Shown piece after piece: positions 13,918 through 22,935 of a DNA stretch of 64,000 bases. A program made the translations under genes and the position numbers. This DNA comes from Variovorax paradoxus EPS (GTDB lineage Bacteria > Pseudomonadota > Gammaproteobacteria > Burkholderiales > Burkholderiaceae_C). The notes beneath the pieces were generated by a model. It did not search any database and was not told where the DNA came from. It worked only from the letters and a program-made list of their open reading frames with translations. The first letter of the stretch is position 1; every line of letters starts with the position of its first letter. Location: the NCBI RefSeq assembly GCF_000184745.1, contig NC_014931.1, forward strand, positions 186,001-250,000. Direction: 5' to 3'.

Positions 13918-14490
13918 ATGAACGACGTGCATCGCTTCTCGCGCAGTTCTCTCCCCGCCATGCCCTGGAAAAACGGCGGCGGCACCACCCAGGAAATCGC
14001 CAGCTGGCCGCAGGGCGCCGCGCTCGACAGCTTCGGCTGGCGCGTGAGCATCGCCACCATCGCCGCCGCAGGCCCGTTCTCGGTGTTCCCCGGCATAGCC
14101 CGCAGCATCATGCTGCTCGAAGGCGACGGAGTGCGGCTCTTCACGCACGACGGACGCGTGGAGCACCGGCTCGATGTGCCGCACCGTCCGTTCGCATTCA
14201 GCGGCGAAGACGCGATCGACTGCACGCTGCTGGGCGGTGCATCGAACGATTTCAACGTGATGACGCGGCACGGTCAGTGGCGTGCCGATGTGCAGGTGCT
14301 GGACCGCGCAACTGCCATCGAGGCCGCACCGCACGGCGTGCTGCTCGCTCTGCGCGGCGCATGGCGCTTGAACGACGAGCGATGCACCGAAGGCGAGGGC
14401 CTGCACTGGGCCGACGCGTCGTTGGCATGGCAAGCAGCGCCGGAGAGCGAAGACGCGCGGCTGGTGGCCGTACGCATCGTGCCGGCGTAA
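13918..14490 (+). CDS. hutD: HutD family protein (Ves/HutD cupin)
   Basis: Bicupin protein of 190 aa found in most hut operons. Its exact role is not settled; work in pseudomonads suggests it tunes the upper level of hut expression. Recognisable motifs are [14 protein letters not shown] near residue 15 and [21 protein letters not shown], then DFNVMTR. The ATG at 13918 follows REP-derived sequence rich in purines; the open frame before it is REP text. It is now cut off from hutC-hutH-hutU by the IS and has no obvious HutC-type palindrome of its own. Confidence 0.88.
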   Translation: MNDVHRFSRSSLPAMPWKNGGGTTQEIASWPQGAALDSFGWRVSIATIAAAGPFSVFPGIARSIMLLEGDGVRLFTHDGRVEHRLDVPHRPFAFSGEDAIDCTLLGGASNDFNVMTRHGQWRADVQVLDRATAIEAAPHGVLLALRGAWRLNDERCTEGEGLHWADASLAWQAAPESEDARLVAVRIVPA

Positions 14491-14510
14491 CCTGCAGAAA
14501 GAAAAAGACG

Positions 14511-15773
14511 ATGAAACCTGCCAACGAATACCCCTCGGCCGATGGCCTCTGGACCGGCCTGCGCCTGGCGACCGATGCCGGCGCCGAAGCCGCCATCGTG
14601 GTCGTGGAGGGCGCGATCCGCTGGGTCGGCGCACGCAGCGCATTGCCGGCCGAATTCGCAGGGCTTGCTGTGCACAACGGCGGCGATTCGCTCGTCACGC
14701 CCGGCCTCGTCGATTGCCACACGCACCTCGTCTACGGCGGCCAGCGCGCGAACGAATTCGCGATGCGGCTTGCAGGCGCTACTTACGAAGAAGTGGCAAA
14801 GGCCGGCGGCGGCATCGTCTCGTCGGTGCGCGCCACGCGCGAGGCCGATGAAGACACGCTCTTCGCACAGGCTGCACCGCGCCTCGAACAACTGCTGGCC
14901 GATGGCGTGTGCGCCATCGAGATCAAGTCGGGCTACGGTCTTTCGCTCGAACACGAGCGCAAGCAACTGCGCGTGGCGCGGCGCCTCGGCGAAGCGTACG
15001 GCGTCACCGTGCGCACCACCTTCCTCGGCGCGCACGCACTGCCGCCCGAATACACAGGCCGAAGCGGCGACTACATCGACCTCGTGTGCCGCGAGATGCT
15101 GCCTGCGCTCGCGGCCGAGGGGCTGGTCGATGCGGTCGACGTGTTCTGCGAACGCATCGCCTTTTCGCTCGAAGAAACCGAGCAGGTCTTCCAGGTCGCC
15201 AAGGCGCTGGGCCTGCCGGTGAAGCTGCATGCCGAGCAGCTGTCGGACATGGGCGGCGCCGCGCTCGCCGCGCGCTACGGGGCGCTCTCGTGCGACCACA
15301 TCGAGCATCTGTCAGCCGATGGCATCGAGGCGATGCGCCAGTCGGGCACCGTGGCCGTGCTCCTGCCCGGCGCTTACTACACGCTGCGCGACACGCACCT
15401 GCCGCCCATCGAGGCGCTGCGCACTGCCGGCGTGCCGATGGCCGTGTCCACTGATCACAACCCCGGCACCTCGCCGACGCTGAGCCTGCTGCTGATGGTG
15501 AACATGGCATGCACGTTGTTTCGCCTGACGGTGCCCGAGGCGCTTGCGGGCGTCACGGTGCATGCGGCGCGCGCGCTGGGCCTTGAGGCCACGCACGGCG
15601 CAATCGCCGAAGGCATGCCCGCCAACTTCGTGCTGTGGAACGTGCGCGATGCGGCCGAGCTCGCGTACTGGTTCGGACAACGTCCGCTGCGCACCGCGGT
15701 GCGCCAGGGCCGTATTTGTATTTCTTTCCCCTCTCCCTTTGGGAGAGGGCAGGGTGAGGGCCTGCGGCCATGA
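14511..15773 (+). CDS. hutI: Imidazolonepropionase
   Basis: Third enzyme of the pathway: hydrolysis of 4-imidazolone-5-propionate to N-formimino-L-glutamate, a metal-dependent amidohydrolase. It shows the metal motif [10 protein letters not shown] near residue 67, [34 protein letters not shown] and [10 protein letters not shown]. It is 420 aa; the last 16 residues (from about 405, [16 protein letters not shown]) are encoded by a REP palindrome and replace the native C-terminus. The stop TGA overlaps the hutF ATG (ATGA). Confidence 0.95.
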   Translation: MKPANEYPSADGLWTGLRLATDAGAEAAIVVVEGAIRWVGARSALPAEFAGLAVHNGGDSLVTPGLVDCHTHLVYGGQRANEFAMRLAGATYEEVAKAGGGIVSSVRATREADEDTLFAQAAPRLEQLLADGVCAIEIKSGYGLSLEHERKQLRVARRLGEAYGVTVRTTFLGAHALPPEYTGRSGDYIDLVCREMLPALAAEGLVDAVDVFCERIAFSLEETEQVFQVAKALGLPVKLHAEQLSDMGGAALAARYGALSCDHIEHLSADGIEAMRQSGTVAVLLPGAYYTLRDTHLPPIEALRTAGVPMAVSTDHNPGTSPTLSLLLMVNMACTLFRLTVPEALAGVTVHAARALGLEATHGAIAEGMPANFVLWNVRDAAELAYWFGQRPLRTAVRQGRICISFPSPFGRGQGEGLRP

Positions 15774-15845
15774 ACACGACGACGGCGCTATCGAAGGCCG
15801 ACGGCCCTCACCCCAACCCTCTCCCGGAGGGAAAGGGAGCAAGAC
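15724..15845. repeat. Inverted REP pair (BIME-like) at the hutI-hutF junction
   Basis: A forward copy (CCTCTCCC-TTT-GGGAGAGG then agggtgaggg) and a reverse copy (ccctcaccccaaccctctcccggaggg) are separated by ~45 nt. The pair spans the end of hutI and the start of hutF; the spacer carries the ATGA that stops one gene and starts the next. Confidence 0.75.
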
Positions 15846-17221
15846 AAACACTTTTCGCAGCCGACGCGCTGCTGCCCGCGGGCTGGACGAAGAACGTCCT
15901 GCTGACATGGAGCGACGCAGGCCGGCTCACACAGGTCCAGTCCACTGCGCAACCCCCAGCAGGTGTGCAGGTGGCGACCGGTCCTGTGATCCCCGGCATG
16001 CCCAACCTGCACTCGCACGCCTTCCAGCGCGCCTTCGCGGGCCTTACCGAACACCGCGCCGAGCAGCACGACAGCTTCTGGAGCTGGCGCACGCTGATGT
16101 ACCGCTTCGCCGCGCGCCTCGGTCCGCAGCACATGGAAGCGATCGCGACCTGGCTCTACGCCGAGATGCTCGAAGCGGGCTACACGAGCGTGTGCGAATT
16201 CCAGTACGTGCACCACGACGCCGACGGCCGCCCCTACGCCGACGACGCGACGCTGAGCCTTGCGCTGCTGCGCGCTGCGCAGAAGACCGGCATCGGCTTC
16301 ACGCTGCTGCCGGTGCTCTACCAGACCAGCGGCTTCGGCGACCAGCCGCCCAGCGAAGGACAGCGCCGCTTCGTGCGCTCGACCGAGTCGATGCTGCGCC
16401 TGCTCGAAGCGCTCAAGCCCGCATGCGATGCGCAGGGCGCGCGCTTGGGGCTCGCGCCGCATTCGCTGCGCGCCGTGCCGCCCGAGGCGCTGCGCGATGC
16501 GGTCGCGGGGCTCGAAGCCGTCGACCGCACCGCGCCCATCCACATCCACATCGCCGAGCAGACCAAGGAAGTGGACGACTGCGTGGCGTGGAGCGGCCTG
16601 CGCCCCGTCGAGTGGCTGCTCGACCATGCGCCGGTCGATGCGCGCTGGTGCCTCGTCCATGCGACGCACATGAACGACGCCGAGTACGAGTACGCCGCCA
16701 AGAGCGGTGCGGTCGCGGGCCTGTGCCCGACGACCGAGGCGAACCTCGGCGACGGCATCTTCGATTTCTCCAAATGGCGCAGCCACGGCGGCGCGTGGGG
16801 CGTGGGCTCCGACAGCCACGCGAGCGTCAACGCGGCGGAAGAACTGCTGATGCTCGAATACAGCCAGCGCCTGGCCAAACGCCAGCGCAACGTCGGCGCG
16901 AGCGCGGCGCAGCCGCATGTCGCCACGGCGCTCACGCTCGAAGCAGTGCAGGGCGGGGCGCAGGCCTCGGGCCGCGCGACCGGCGGGCTCGCCGCGGGGC
17001 AGCAGGCCGACTTCGTCGTGCTCGATGCGGCGCACGTTGCGCTGCAAGGTTTGTCCGCGCCCGACATGCTCTCGGCGCATGTCTTCGCGAGCCATCGCAC
17101 TTCCGCCATCGACACCGTGTGGGTGGCCGGCCGCAAGCGCGTCTCGGGCGGGCGCCACACGCTGCACGCCGAATCCGTGTCCGCCTTCGTGGCGGCGCGC
17201 ACCCAACTCCTCCAGGACTGA
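15770..17221 (+). CDS. hutF: Formimidoylglutamate deiminase
   Basis: Fourth step in the five-step route: N-formimino-L-glutamate to N-formyl-L-glutamate plus ammonia. Amidohydrolase motifs are [39 protein letters not shown] and [22 protein letters not shown]. It is 483 aa. The family body begins at [12 protein letters not shown] (about residue 28). The preceding 27 residues include a REP-encoded stretch at residues 12-25 ([13 protein letters not shown]). No start codon exists between the REP and the body, so translation must begin at ATG 15770 or upstream. Confidence 0.94.
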   Translation: MNTTTALSKADGPHPNPLPEGKGARQTLFAADALLPAGWTKNVLLTWSDAGRLTQVQSTAQPPAGVQVATGPVIPGMPNLHSHAFQRAFAGLTEHRAEQHDSFWSWRTLMYRFAARLGPQHMEAIATWLYAEMLEAGYTSVCEFQYVHHDADGRPYADDATLSLALLRAAQKTGIGFTLLPVLYQTSGFGDQPPSEGQRRFVRSTESMLRLLEALKPACDAQGARLGLAPHSLRAVPPEALRDAVAGLEAVDRTAPIHIHIAEQTKEVDDCVAWSGLRPVEWLLDHAPVDARWCLVHATHMNDAEYEYAAKSGAVAGLCPTTEANLGDGIFDFSKWRSHGGAWGVGSDSHASVNAAEELLMLEYSQRLAKRQRNVGASAAQPHVATALTLEAVQGGAQASGRATGGLAAGQQADFVVLDAAHVALQGLSAPDMLSAHVFASHRTSAIDTVWVAGRKRVSGGRHTLHAESVSAFVAARTQLLQD

Positions 17222-17228
17222 AACCACC

Positions 17229-18044
17229 ATGGCCTTCACCACCGCCGAACCGGCGTTCCGCTTCCGCCAGGGCGCGCGCCCGCTGTTGATCTCGATGCCG
17301 CACGTCGGCACCCACGTGCCGCCCGCGCTGGCCGCGCGCCTCACCGACGAGGCGCGCCATGTGCCCGACACCGACTGGCATCTCGAACAGCTCTACGACT
17401 TCGCCGACGAACTCGGCGCCTCGGTGCTCGTGGCCACGCACTCGCGCTACGTGATCGACCTCAACCGTCCGCCGGACGGCGCGAGCCTGTACCCCGGCCA
17501 GAGCGTCACCGGCCTGTGCCCGGTCGACACCTTCGACGACACGCCGGTCTACGCATCCAAGGACGACCTGCCCAGTGACGCGGAAGTCGCCGAACGCCGC
17601 GATGCGATCTGGCACCCGTACCACCGCCAACTGCAGGCCGAGCTCGACCGCCTGAAAGCCGCGCACGGCACCATCGCCCTGTGGGACGCGCACTCGATCC
17701 GCTCGGTGCTGCCGCGCTTCTTCGAAGGCAAGCTGCCCGACCTGAACCTGGGCACCGGCAACGGCACGAGCTGCGATCCGGCGCTGGCCGCCACGCTGCT
17801 GGGCATCGCCGAATCGGCCACGGGCTACACGGGCGTGCTCAATGGCCGCTTCAAGGGCGGCCACATCACGCGCCAGTACGGCAATCCGGCCGGCGGAGTG
17901 CACGCGGTGCAGCTGGAGATGACCCAGTCGAGCTACATGCAGGAGAAGCTTCCCTTCGACTACCTGCCGGCGGTGGCGGCGGGCGTGCAGCCGCATGTGC
18001 GGCGGATGCTGGAAGCGGTGCTTGCCTTTGTCGAGAAGAAGTAG
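17229..18044 (+). CDS. hutG: N-formylglutamate deformylase
   Basis: Last step: N-formyl-L-glutamate to L-glutamate plus formate. FGase family, 271 aa, with PLLISMPHVGTHVP, DTDWHLEQLY, VIDLNRPPDG and WDAHSIRSVLP containing the expected metal/active-site residues, and KGGHITRQYG. Together with HutF this shows that ammonia and formate, not formamide, are released. It starts 7 nt after hutF at an ATG without a strong Shine-Dalgarno, consistent with coupling. Confidence 0.95.
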   Translation: MAFTTAEPAFRFRQGARPLLISMPHVGTHVPPALAARLTDEARHVPDTDWHLEQLYDFADELGASVLVATHSRYVIDLNRPPDGASLYPGQSVTGLCPVDTFDDTPVYASKDDLPSDAEVAERRDAIWHPYHRQLQAELDRLKAAHGTIALWDAHSIRSVLPRFFEGKLPDLNLGTGNGTSCDPALAATLLGIAESATGYTGVLNGRFKGGHITRQYGNPAGGVHAVQLEMTQSSYMQEKLPFDYLPAVAAGVQPHVRRMLEAVLAFVEKK

Positions 18045-18051
18045 GCGCGGC

Positions 18052-19044
18052 ATGCGTACGACGCTGCGATGGCTGCCCTGCGTGCTGGCGCTCGCGCTGG
18101 CCATGGGCGTGGCGCAGGCCCGCACGGCGAGTACCGTGCCGCTGCTCGACGACGTCGAGGCGATGTACGTGCGCGAAGGGTCGTTCCTGCGCAGCTGGGG
18201 GCTCGAACAGCTGGACGGCGTCAAGGCGAAAGAGGCTGCGGGCGCGCCGGTGAGCGGCATGTCACTGGGCCAACTCATCAGCGGGCTCGATGAAGAAAGT
18301 CAGAAGGAAGCCGTGCAGAACCCGGCGCGCGCGCTGCGCAAGGTGGAACTCGGGCTACGGGCCTCGCAGGCGTGGCGGTCACGTTTCCAGGAGTGGACGA
18401 ACATCGCCCTGACGACCGAAGGCTCGCTGCACATGACGCGCTGGTTCCTGCTCGGCGAGGCGCAAGACCGCGAAGCTGCGCATGCGATCCACGAAGCCGT
18501 GGACGATGCGGAAACCCGACCGGACTGGAAGGGAAGCGGCCGCTACTTTCTCGGCGCCCGCTACGAGCGGTTGTCGGGCTGGGCGAAGGACGCGGGCCGC
18601 CCGAGGTTCGAGCAGATCGCGCTGATCGACGCTGGCATCGCGGTGAACAAGGCAGGCCGCGAGAAATACAGCTTCGATTCGCTGATCGGTCTCAATGCGC
18701 TGTACGGGTCGTATGCCTACGTGAGCGGCGGCTCGGCCCTGGCCTCGCACCTGGACGAATGGCTGGCCTACCTGCGCACCCAGTCGCCGGTCGACCAGGC
18801 GAAGTCGGGCGCGCTGCTGGCCGATGCGTTGTTCCAGTCCGGCCGCGATGCCGAAGCTCTGCCGTGGTTCGATCGCTACGCCGCGTACTGGGCAGTCGAG
18901 CCGGTGAAGCCAGCGCTGCGCGCGACGATGCAGGAATCGCGTTGCTTCGGCGGGCTGCAGGGCGAGGGCTTTCGGGCCTACGCTCGCCGTGAGCCTGCGC
19001 GTTTTGCCGCGATGCGAGAGCGGATCTGCACCGGCAAGGCATAG
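18052..19044 (+). CDS. Secreted protein of unknown function
   Basis: I do not recognise this 330-aa protein. It has a clear N-terminal signal peptide ([18 protein letters not shown]), then an Ala-rich, mostly helical, soluble sequence with repeat-like helical pairs ([43 protein letters not shown]). This suggests a TPR-like solenoid in the periplasm. It begins 7 nt after the hutG stop and could be a tail gene of the hut operon, though nothing links it to histidine. Confidence 0.7.
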   Translation: MRTTLRWLPCVLALALAMGVAQARTASTVPLLDDVEAMYVREGSFLRSWGLEQLDGVKAKEAAGAPVSGMSLGQLISGLDEESQKEAVQNPARALRKVELGLRASQAWRSRFQEWTNIALTTEGSLHMTRWFLLGEAQDREAAHAIHEAVDDAETRPDWKGSGRYFLGARYERLSGWAKDAGRPRFEQIALIDAGIAVNKAGREKYSFDSLIGLNALYGSYAYVSGGSALASHLDEWLAYLRTQSPVDQAKSGALLADALFQSGRDAEALPWFDRYAAYWAVEPVKPALRATMQESRCFGGLQGEGFRAYARREPARFAAMRERICTGKA

Positions 19045-19096
19045 CGCAGCGCGGGGCGCCATGCCCCCGGGCGGCGCGCGTGCATCGGTCGCTCCT

Positions 19097-19102
19097 TAAA
19101 AT
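19097..19102 (+). promoter_or_regulatory. Possible -10 box for a leaderless metH-N transcript
   Basis: TAAAAT ends 7 nt before the ATG at 19110, so transcription could start at the ATG itself. No good -35 box is visible in the GC-rich DNA upstream. The same cTTAAAAT word precedes the other MetH half at 24138. Confidence 0.35.
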
Positions 19103-19109
19103 CGCGGGC

Positions 19110-20159
19110 ATGAAGCCCCTCGTCTACACCCGCGGCCAGGCCCTGGCCGGCATCCTCGAAAAGCGCATCGCCATCCTCGACGGCGCCATGGGCACGATGA
19201 TCCAGCGCTTCAAGCTCACCGAGGAGCAGTACCGCGGCGAGCGCTTCAAGGACTTCGAGCGCGATGTGAAGGGCAACAACGAGCTGCTCTCGCTCACCCG
19301 GCCCGACGTCATCTCCGACATCCACGAGGGCTACCTCGCGGCGGGCGCCGACCTCATCGAGACCAACACCTTCGGCGCGACCACCATCGCGCAGGAGGAC
19401 TACAAGATGGCGCACCTGGCGCGCGAGATGAACCTCGAATCCGCCCGCATCGCGCGCGCGGCCTGCGACAAGTTCAGCACGCCCGACAAGCCCCGCTTCG
19501 TGGCCGGTGCCCTCGGCCCGACACCCAAGACGGCGAGCATCAGTCCCGATGTGAACGACCCCGGCGCACGCAACGTCGATTTCGAGCAACTGCGCGCGGC
19601 CTACTACGAACAGACTGAAGCGCTGGTCGAGGGCGGCGCCGACGTGATCCTGGTCGAGACCATCTTCGACACGCTCAACGCCAAGGCAGCGCTGTTCGCG
19701 GTGGACGAGTACTTCGACAACAGCGGCGAGCGCCTGCCGCTGATCATCAGCGGCACGGTGACCGACGCCTCGGGCCGCATCCTGAGCGGCCAGACCGTCA
19801 CCGCGTTCTGGCACAGCGTGCGGCATGCGCGCCCGCTGGCCATTGGCCTGAACTGCGCGTTGGGCGCGGCGCTGATGCGCCCCTACATCCAGGAGCTGGC
19901 GCGCGTGGCGGGCGACACCTTCATCAGCTGCTACCCGAACGCGGGCCTGCCCAATCCGATGAGCGACACCGGCTTCGACGAGACGCCCGATGTCACCTCG
20001 CGCTTGCTGCACGAGTTCGCGGCCGAGGGGCTGGTGAACATCGTGGGCGGCTGCTGCGGCACGACGCCGGACCACATCGCGGCGATCGGCCGTGCGGTGG
20101 CGCCAGTGCCAGGACGCCTGCTGAACAACACCGCCGGCTTCTACAGCGAAGCCGCCTGA
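19110..20159 (+). CDS. metH: Split MetH, homocysteine S-methyltransferase half
   Basis: Zinc-dependent homocysteine-binding domain of cobalamin-dependent methionine synthase, as a separate 349-aa protein. It shows [11 protein letters not shown] near residue 22, the [12 protein letters not shown] motif and the zinc ligands: Cys in LNCALGA and the CC pair in [13 protein letters not shown]. In E. coli this domain is the first ~350 residues of a 1227-aa polypeptide; here the remaining domains are at 24246-26993. The ATG follows a -10-like box so closely that the message may be leaderless. Confidence 0.92.
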   Translation: MKPLVYTRGQALAGILEKRIAILDGAMGTMIQRFKLTEEQYRGERFKDFERDVKGNNELLSLTRPDVISDIHEGYLAAGADLIETNTFGATTIAQEDYKMAHLAREMNLESARIARAACDKFSTPDKPRFVAGALGPTPKTASISPDVNDPGARNVDFEQLRAAYYEQTEALVEGGADVILVETIFDTLNAKAALFAVDEYFDNSGERLPLIISGTVTDASGRILSGQTVTAFWHSVRHARPLAIGLNCALGAALMRPYIQELARVAGDTFISCYPNAGLPNPMSDTGFDETPDVTSRLLHEFAAEGLVNIVGGCCGTTPDHIAAIGRAVAPVPGRLLNNTAGFYSEAA

Positions 20160-20163
20160 GCCA

Positions 20164-20481
20164 GTGCAACCCGTGGGCGCTGCCGGGCTCCGCTTTGCAG
20201 GGCTCGCGCTCGTGATGTCGGCGCTCGCGGCGGGTTGCAACGACACCGGCAAGCCGCCTTCGTGGGACACGCTGCTGTCCGGCCGTATTGCTGATGCGCG
20301 CCCCGACTGCAAGGTGAGCGTGCCCCTGCCCGGCAAGATCACGGTGGCCTGCCCCGGTCTGAAGCCGGCCATCTTCGACGTCGCGCCCACGGCCGCCTAC
20401 TGCCAACGCGGGCCGCGCGATTGCGAGTTCGCGGTTGCGCAGATGGTGTTGATGTTGCCGCTGCCGTCCCCGGCGCCTTGA
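20164..20481 (+). CDS. Small putative lipoprotein
   Basis: 105 aa, GTG start 4 nt after metH-N. A hydrophobic N-terminus ends LAAGC, a lipobox with Cys at about residue 25. The rest is short and contains four more Cys (DCKV, ACPG, YCQRG, DCEF) that could form two disulfides. The gene is unknown; it is probably co-transcribed with the MetH half. Confidence 0.55.
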   Translation: MQPVGAAGLRFAGLALVMSALAAGCNDTGKPPSWDTLLSGRIADARPDCKVSVPLPGKITVACPGLKPAIFDVAPTAAYCQRGPRDCEFAVAQMVLMLPLPSPAP

Positions 20482-20557
20482 GAGCGATCCGTCGGGGGAG
20501 CACCCGGTGTCCTGTGCGCCCAGCCTGAGCCGGCTGTTCACCCAACGGCGTAACGCA

Positions 20558-21478
20558 TCAGGGATGCACATTTTTCGGCGCATGTGCTGCCTGCCGATCC
20601 CGCGCGATCAGCGCCACGAAGCGCTGCGCGCCCAGCCCTAGCGGGCGCTCCCTCGACCACACCACATCGACCCACAGGTCGAGCCCGTTGCTGAGGTTCT
20701 CGAACGGAATCTCGATCAGCGCGCCCGCCGCCACGTGCGGCCGCGCGAAATTGCGCGGCAGCCAGCCCCAGCCGAGACCGGCGGTGATCAAGCTCAGTGC
20801 CGCCAACGCGTTGTCGGTGCGCCAGACGTGGCGCGCGAAGACGAAGCGCGGATCGCTGGTGGCCAGGTCGCGGCCGGCCACGACGATCTGCCGGGTGTTC
20901 GTGAGGTGCTCTTCCCGCAGGCGCTCGCCAGCCGCCGCGACGAGTGCCGGGTGGTCGGGCGCCATCACGGCCACCATCGTGTCGCTGCCCACTTCCTGAA
21001 AACCTTCGCGGCCGTCCAGGCTCGGGCGCTCGAACACCAGCGCCAGTTGCGCGCGGCCGCTGTGCAGCAGCGCGAGCGCGTCGGCCTGAGGCGCGGCCAG
21101 CACTTCGACCTGCAGCAGCGGGTATTCCTGCGCGAGTTCAGCGAGCGGGCCGCTCCAGGGCGCGGCCAGCAGTTCGGGCGCGATGGCGAGCGTCAGGCGG
21201 TTTTCCAGCCCCTGGGTGAGCGCGAGCGCCTGCACCTGCAACTGCTTGAGTTGCGCCGCGAGCATTCGCGCCTGTGGCTCCAGCGAACGGGCGGCGGCGG
21301 TCGGTTGCGGTTCGCGGCCCTTGCGGTCGAACAGGGGCAGGTTCAACTCGGCTTCGAGGCCGGCGATGGCCATGCTCACCGCCGACGGCACCTTGTGCAG
21401 CGCCCGCGCGGCCGCTGAAAAGGAGCCGTGGTCGATCACGGCCAGGAACACCTCGACGTTGTCGCTGGAGAATGCCAT
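20558..21478 (-). CDS. LysR-family regulator, divergent from PACE efflux gene
   Basis: 306 aa, N-terminal winged helix-turn-helix (FLAVIDHGSFSAAARALHKVPSAVSMAIAGLE) and a periplasmic-binding-like effector domain. It is transcribed away from the PACE transporter, an arrangement known for AceR/AceI, where the LysR protein activates the pump in response to amine substrates such as chlorhexidine or diamines. A perfect T-N11-A palindrome lies just upstream of its start. Confidence 0.88.
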   Translation of the reverse strand: MAFSSDNVEVFLAVIDHGSFSAAARALHKVPSAVSMAIAGLEAELNLPLFDRKGREPQPTAAARSLEPQARMLAAQLKQLQVQALALTQGLENRLTLAIAPELLAAPWSGPLAELAQEYPLLQVEVLAAPQADALALLHSGRAQLALVFERPSLDGREGFQEVGSDTMVAVMAPDHPALVAAAGERLREEHLTNTRQIVVAGRDLATSDPRFVFARHVWRTDNALAALSLITAGLGWGWLPRNFARPHVAAGALIEIPFENLSNGLDLWVDVVWSRERPLGLGAQRFVALIARDRQAAHAPKNVHP

Positions 21479-21491
21479 GGCGTTCGATCTA

Positions 21492-21504
21492 TCAATTAAA
21501 TTGA
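21492..21504. promoter_or_regulatory. LysR box between regulator and PACE gene
   Basis: TCAATT-A-AATTGA, a perfect 6-bp inverted repeat with one central base, matches the LysR T-N11-A pattern. It sits 14-26 nt before the regulator start in an AT-rich 99-nt divergent promoter region and is the likely site for autoregulation and pump control. Confidence 0.55.
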
Positions 21505-21577
21505 AATAAGGCGACTTTTTATATCAGTAAATAGCAAATAAAGTCCAGCCATCGCATCAAGTTCAAGAGGAAAAGTC

Positions 21578-22051
21578 ATGCAAGGGCTCCAGCGTCGTGT
21601 CGTCTACATCTCCCTGTACGAAGGGATCGCCATCGTCTGCGCCAGCGCCGGCCTGGCCCTGATGACGGACGCGGGGCTCGGCCATTCCGGCGTGCTGGCG
21701 GTGGCCGCGTCGGTGGTCGCGGTGATCTGGAACCTGATCTTCAACGCGCTGTTCGAGCGCTGGGAATCGCGCCAGGCCGTGCGTGGCCGCAGCGTGCGCC
21801 GCCGCATCGCCCACGCCATCGGTTTCGAGGGCGGGCTGATCGCGTTCCTGGTGCCCCTGTTCGCCTGGGGCCTGGGCGTGACGCTCTGGCAGGCGCTTGT
21901 GATGGACCTGGGTCTGGTGCTGTTCTTCCTGGTCTACACCTTCGTCTTCAACTGGGGCTTCGACCGGGTGTTCGGCCTGCCGCGGTCGGCACAGGCCTTG
22001 CCGAGCGCAATGCCAGCGCCCCGCTCAGGCGCAAGCGCTCCCGCTCGTTGA
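21578..22051 (+). CDS. PACE-family efflux transporter (tandem bacterial transmembrane pair)
   Basis: Small inner-membrane pump of the PACE family (AceI-like). It is 157 aa with four helices and all four family signatures: RRVVYISLYEG in helix 1 (with the conserved Glu), IWNLIFNALFERWE in helix 2, RRRIAHAIGFEGGL in helix 3 and YTFVFNWGFDRVF in helix 4. Known members export biocides such as chlorhexidine and short diamines. Its last 104 nt overlap the 3' end of the lipase foldase gene on the other strand. Confidence 0.9.
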   Translation: MQGLQRRVVYISLYEGIAIVCASAGLALMTDAGLGHSGVLAVAASVVAVIWNLIFNALFERWESRQAVRGRSVRRRIAHAIGFEGGLIAFLVPLFAWGLGVTLWQALVMDLGLVLFFLVYTFVFNWGFDRVFGLPRSAQALPSAMPAPRSGASAPAR

Positions 22052-22916
22052 AGAGCGACTCGCGCAACTGCGCCTGCTGGTCCGGGGGCGCGTTGGCGTA
22101 CTGGTCCAGGCGGCTGTTCCAGTCCTGGTTTTCCTGGTCCAGCGCGGCCAGTTGGCGGGCCGCCTCGTAGCCGTAGGCGGTGCTGCGTTCGGCAAAGCGC
22201 TCCTGGGCGCTGGCGCCGCGCGCGTCCATGGCGTCGGTCTGGCGCTGCACATCGACCTGCGCGGTGAAGGCGCGCCGCTGCTCGCGCTGCTCCGGTGTGA
22301 GCAGGGCTTCCTCGCTGCGCTTGGCGGCGGCCTCGCGCTCGCCGGGCGTGAGGTTGGCGTCGCGGGCGATCGCCATCTTGTCGGCCATGAGGGCGTCCTG
22401 GCGAATCTCGTCGCCGAAGAGGCCTTCGATTTCCTCGGGCGCGAAGTACCTGCGCCGCACTTCGGCGCGCGCCTCGATGGTCTTGAGCAGCGATGCGGGG
22501 TCGCCGGCTTCGGGCGGCGGCAGGGCCTGCATGGCTTCCTGCATGTCGATGTAGCGCTCGAGCAGGCCCATGGCGCGAGCGACCAGCTCGGCCGGCAGGC
22601 GCTTGGCGAGCAGGGCGGGGGCCATCGCCATGAAGGCGGCCTTGCCGGTGGCCTGCGCCTCGGCGAGCGCGCTTTCGAAGATGAGGATCAGCGACGGGTT
22701 CAGCATCGCGTCGGGGGCGGGGCGGGCATCGCCGATAGGTTGTGCCGTTGCCGGCATCGCGCCGCCGGGCGCGGTGGCGGTGATGGTGGAAGTCGCCACC
22801 ACCGTCTCCGGGGCGTCGGCCGGAGGCAGCCCGTCCACCAGCCACCATCCGGCAAGGATGGCGAGCACCGCGGCGCCCGCCATCGCGCCGAGCTGCAGCG
22901 GTCTCGCTTTTTTCAC
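21948..22916 (-). CDS. lifO: Lipase-specific foldase (lipase chaperone)
   Basis: Membrane-anchored periplasmic chaperone that folds the neighbouring lipase before type II secretion. It is 322 aa with a single N-terminal anchor (residues ~9-28), an Ala/Pro-rich linker and the all-helical foldase body (RRYFAPEEIEGLFGDE near residue 160; ANLTPGEREAAA). The canonical RxxFDY region is degenerate. It follows the lipase by 19 nt on the same strand. The C-terminal ~34 codons overlap the convergent PACE gene and look Arg/Pro-rich and unlike the family. Confidence 0.85.
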   Translation of the reverse strand: MKKARPLQLGAMAGAAVLAILAGWWLVDGLPPADAPETVVATSTITATAPGGAMPATAQPIGDARPAPDAMLNPSLILIFESALAEAQATGKAAFMAMAPALLAKRLPAELVARAMGLLERYIDMQEAMQALPPPEAGDPASLLKTIEARAEVRRRYFAPEEIEGLFGDEIRQDALMADKMAIARDANLTPGEREAAAKRSEEALLTPEQREQRRAFTAQVDVQRQTDAMDARGASAQERFAERSTAYGYEAARQLAALDQENQDWNSRLDQYANAPPDQQAQLRESLFNERERLRLSGALALRSARPVPTAAGRTPGRSPS

Positions 22917-22935
22917 AACAAGGCGCGCCGCATCG

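Noticed and set aside
18052..19044. Assigning the secreted protein after hutG to histidine catabolism
   Set aside because: It has only a signal peptide and helical pattern; proximity alone does not support a function.
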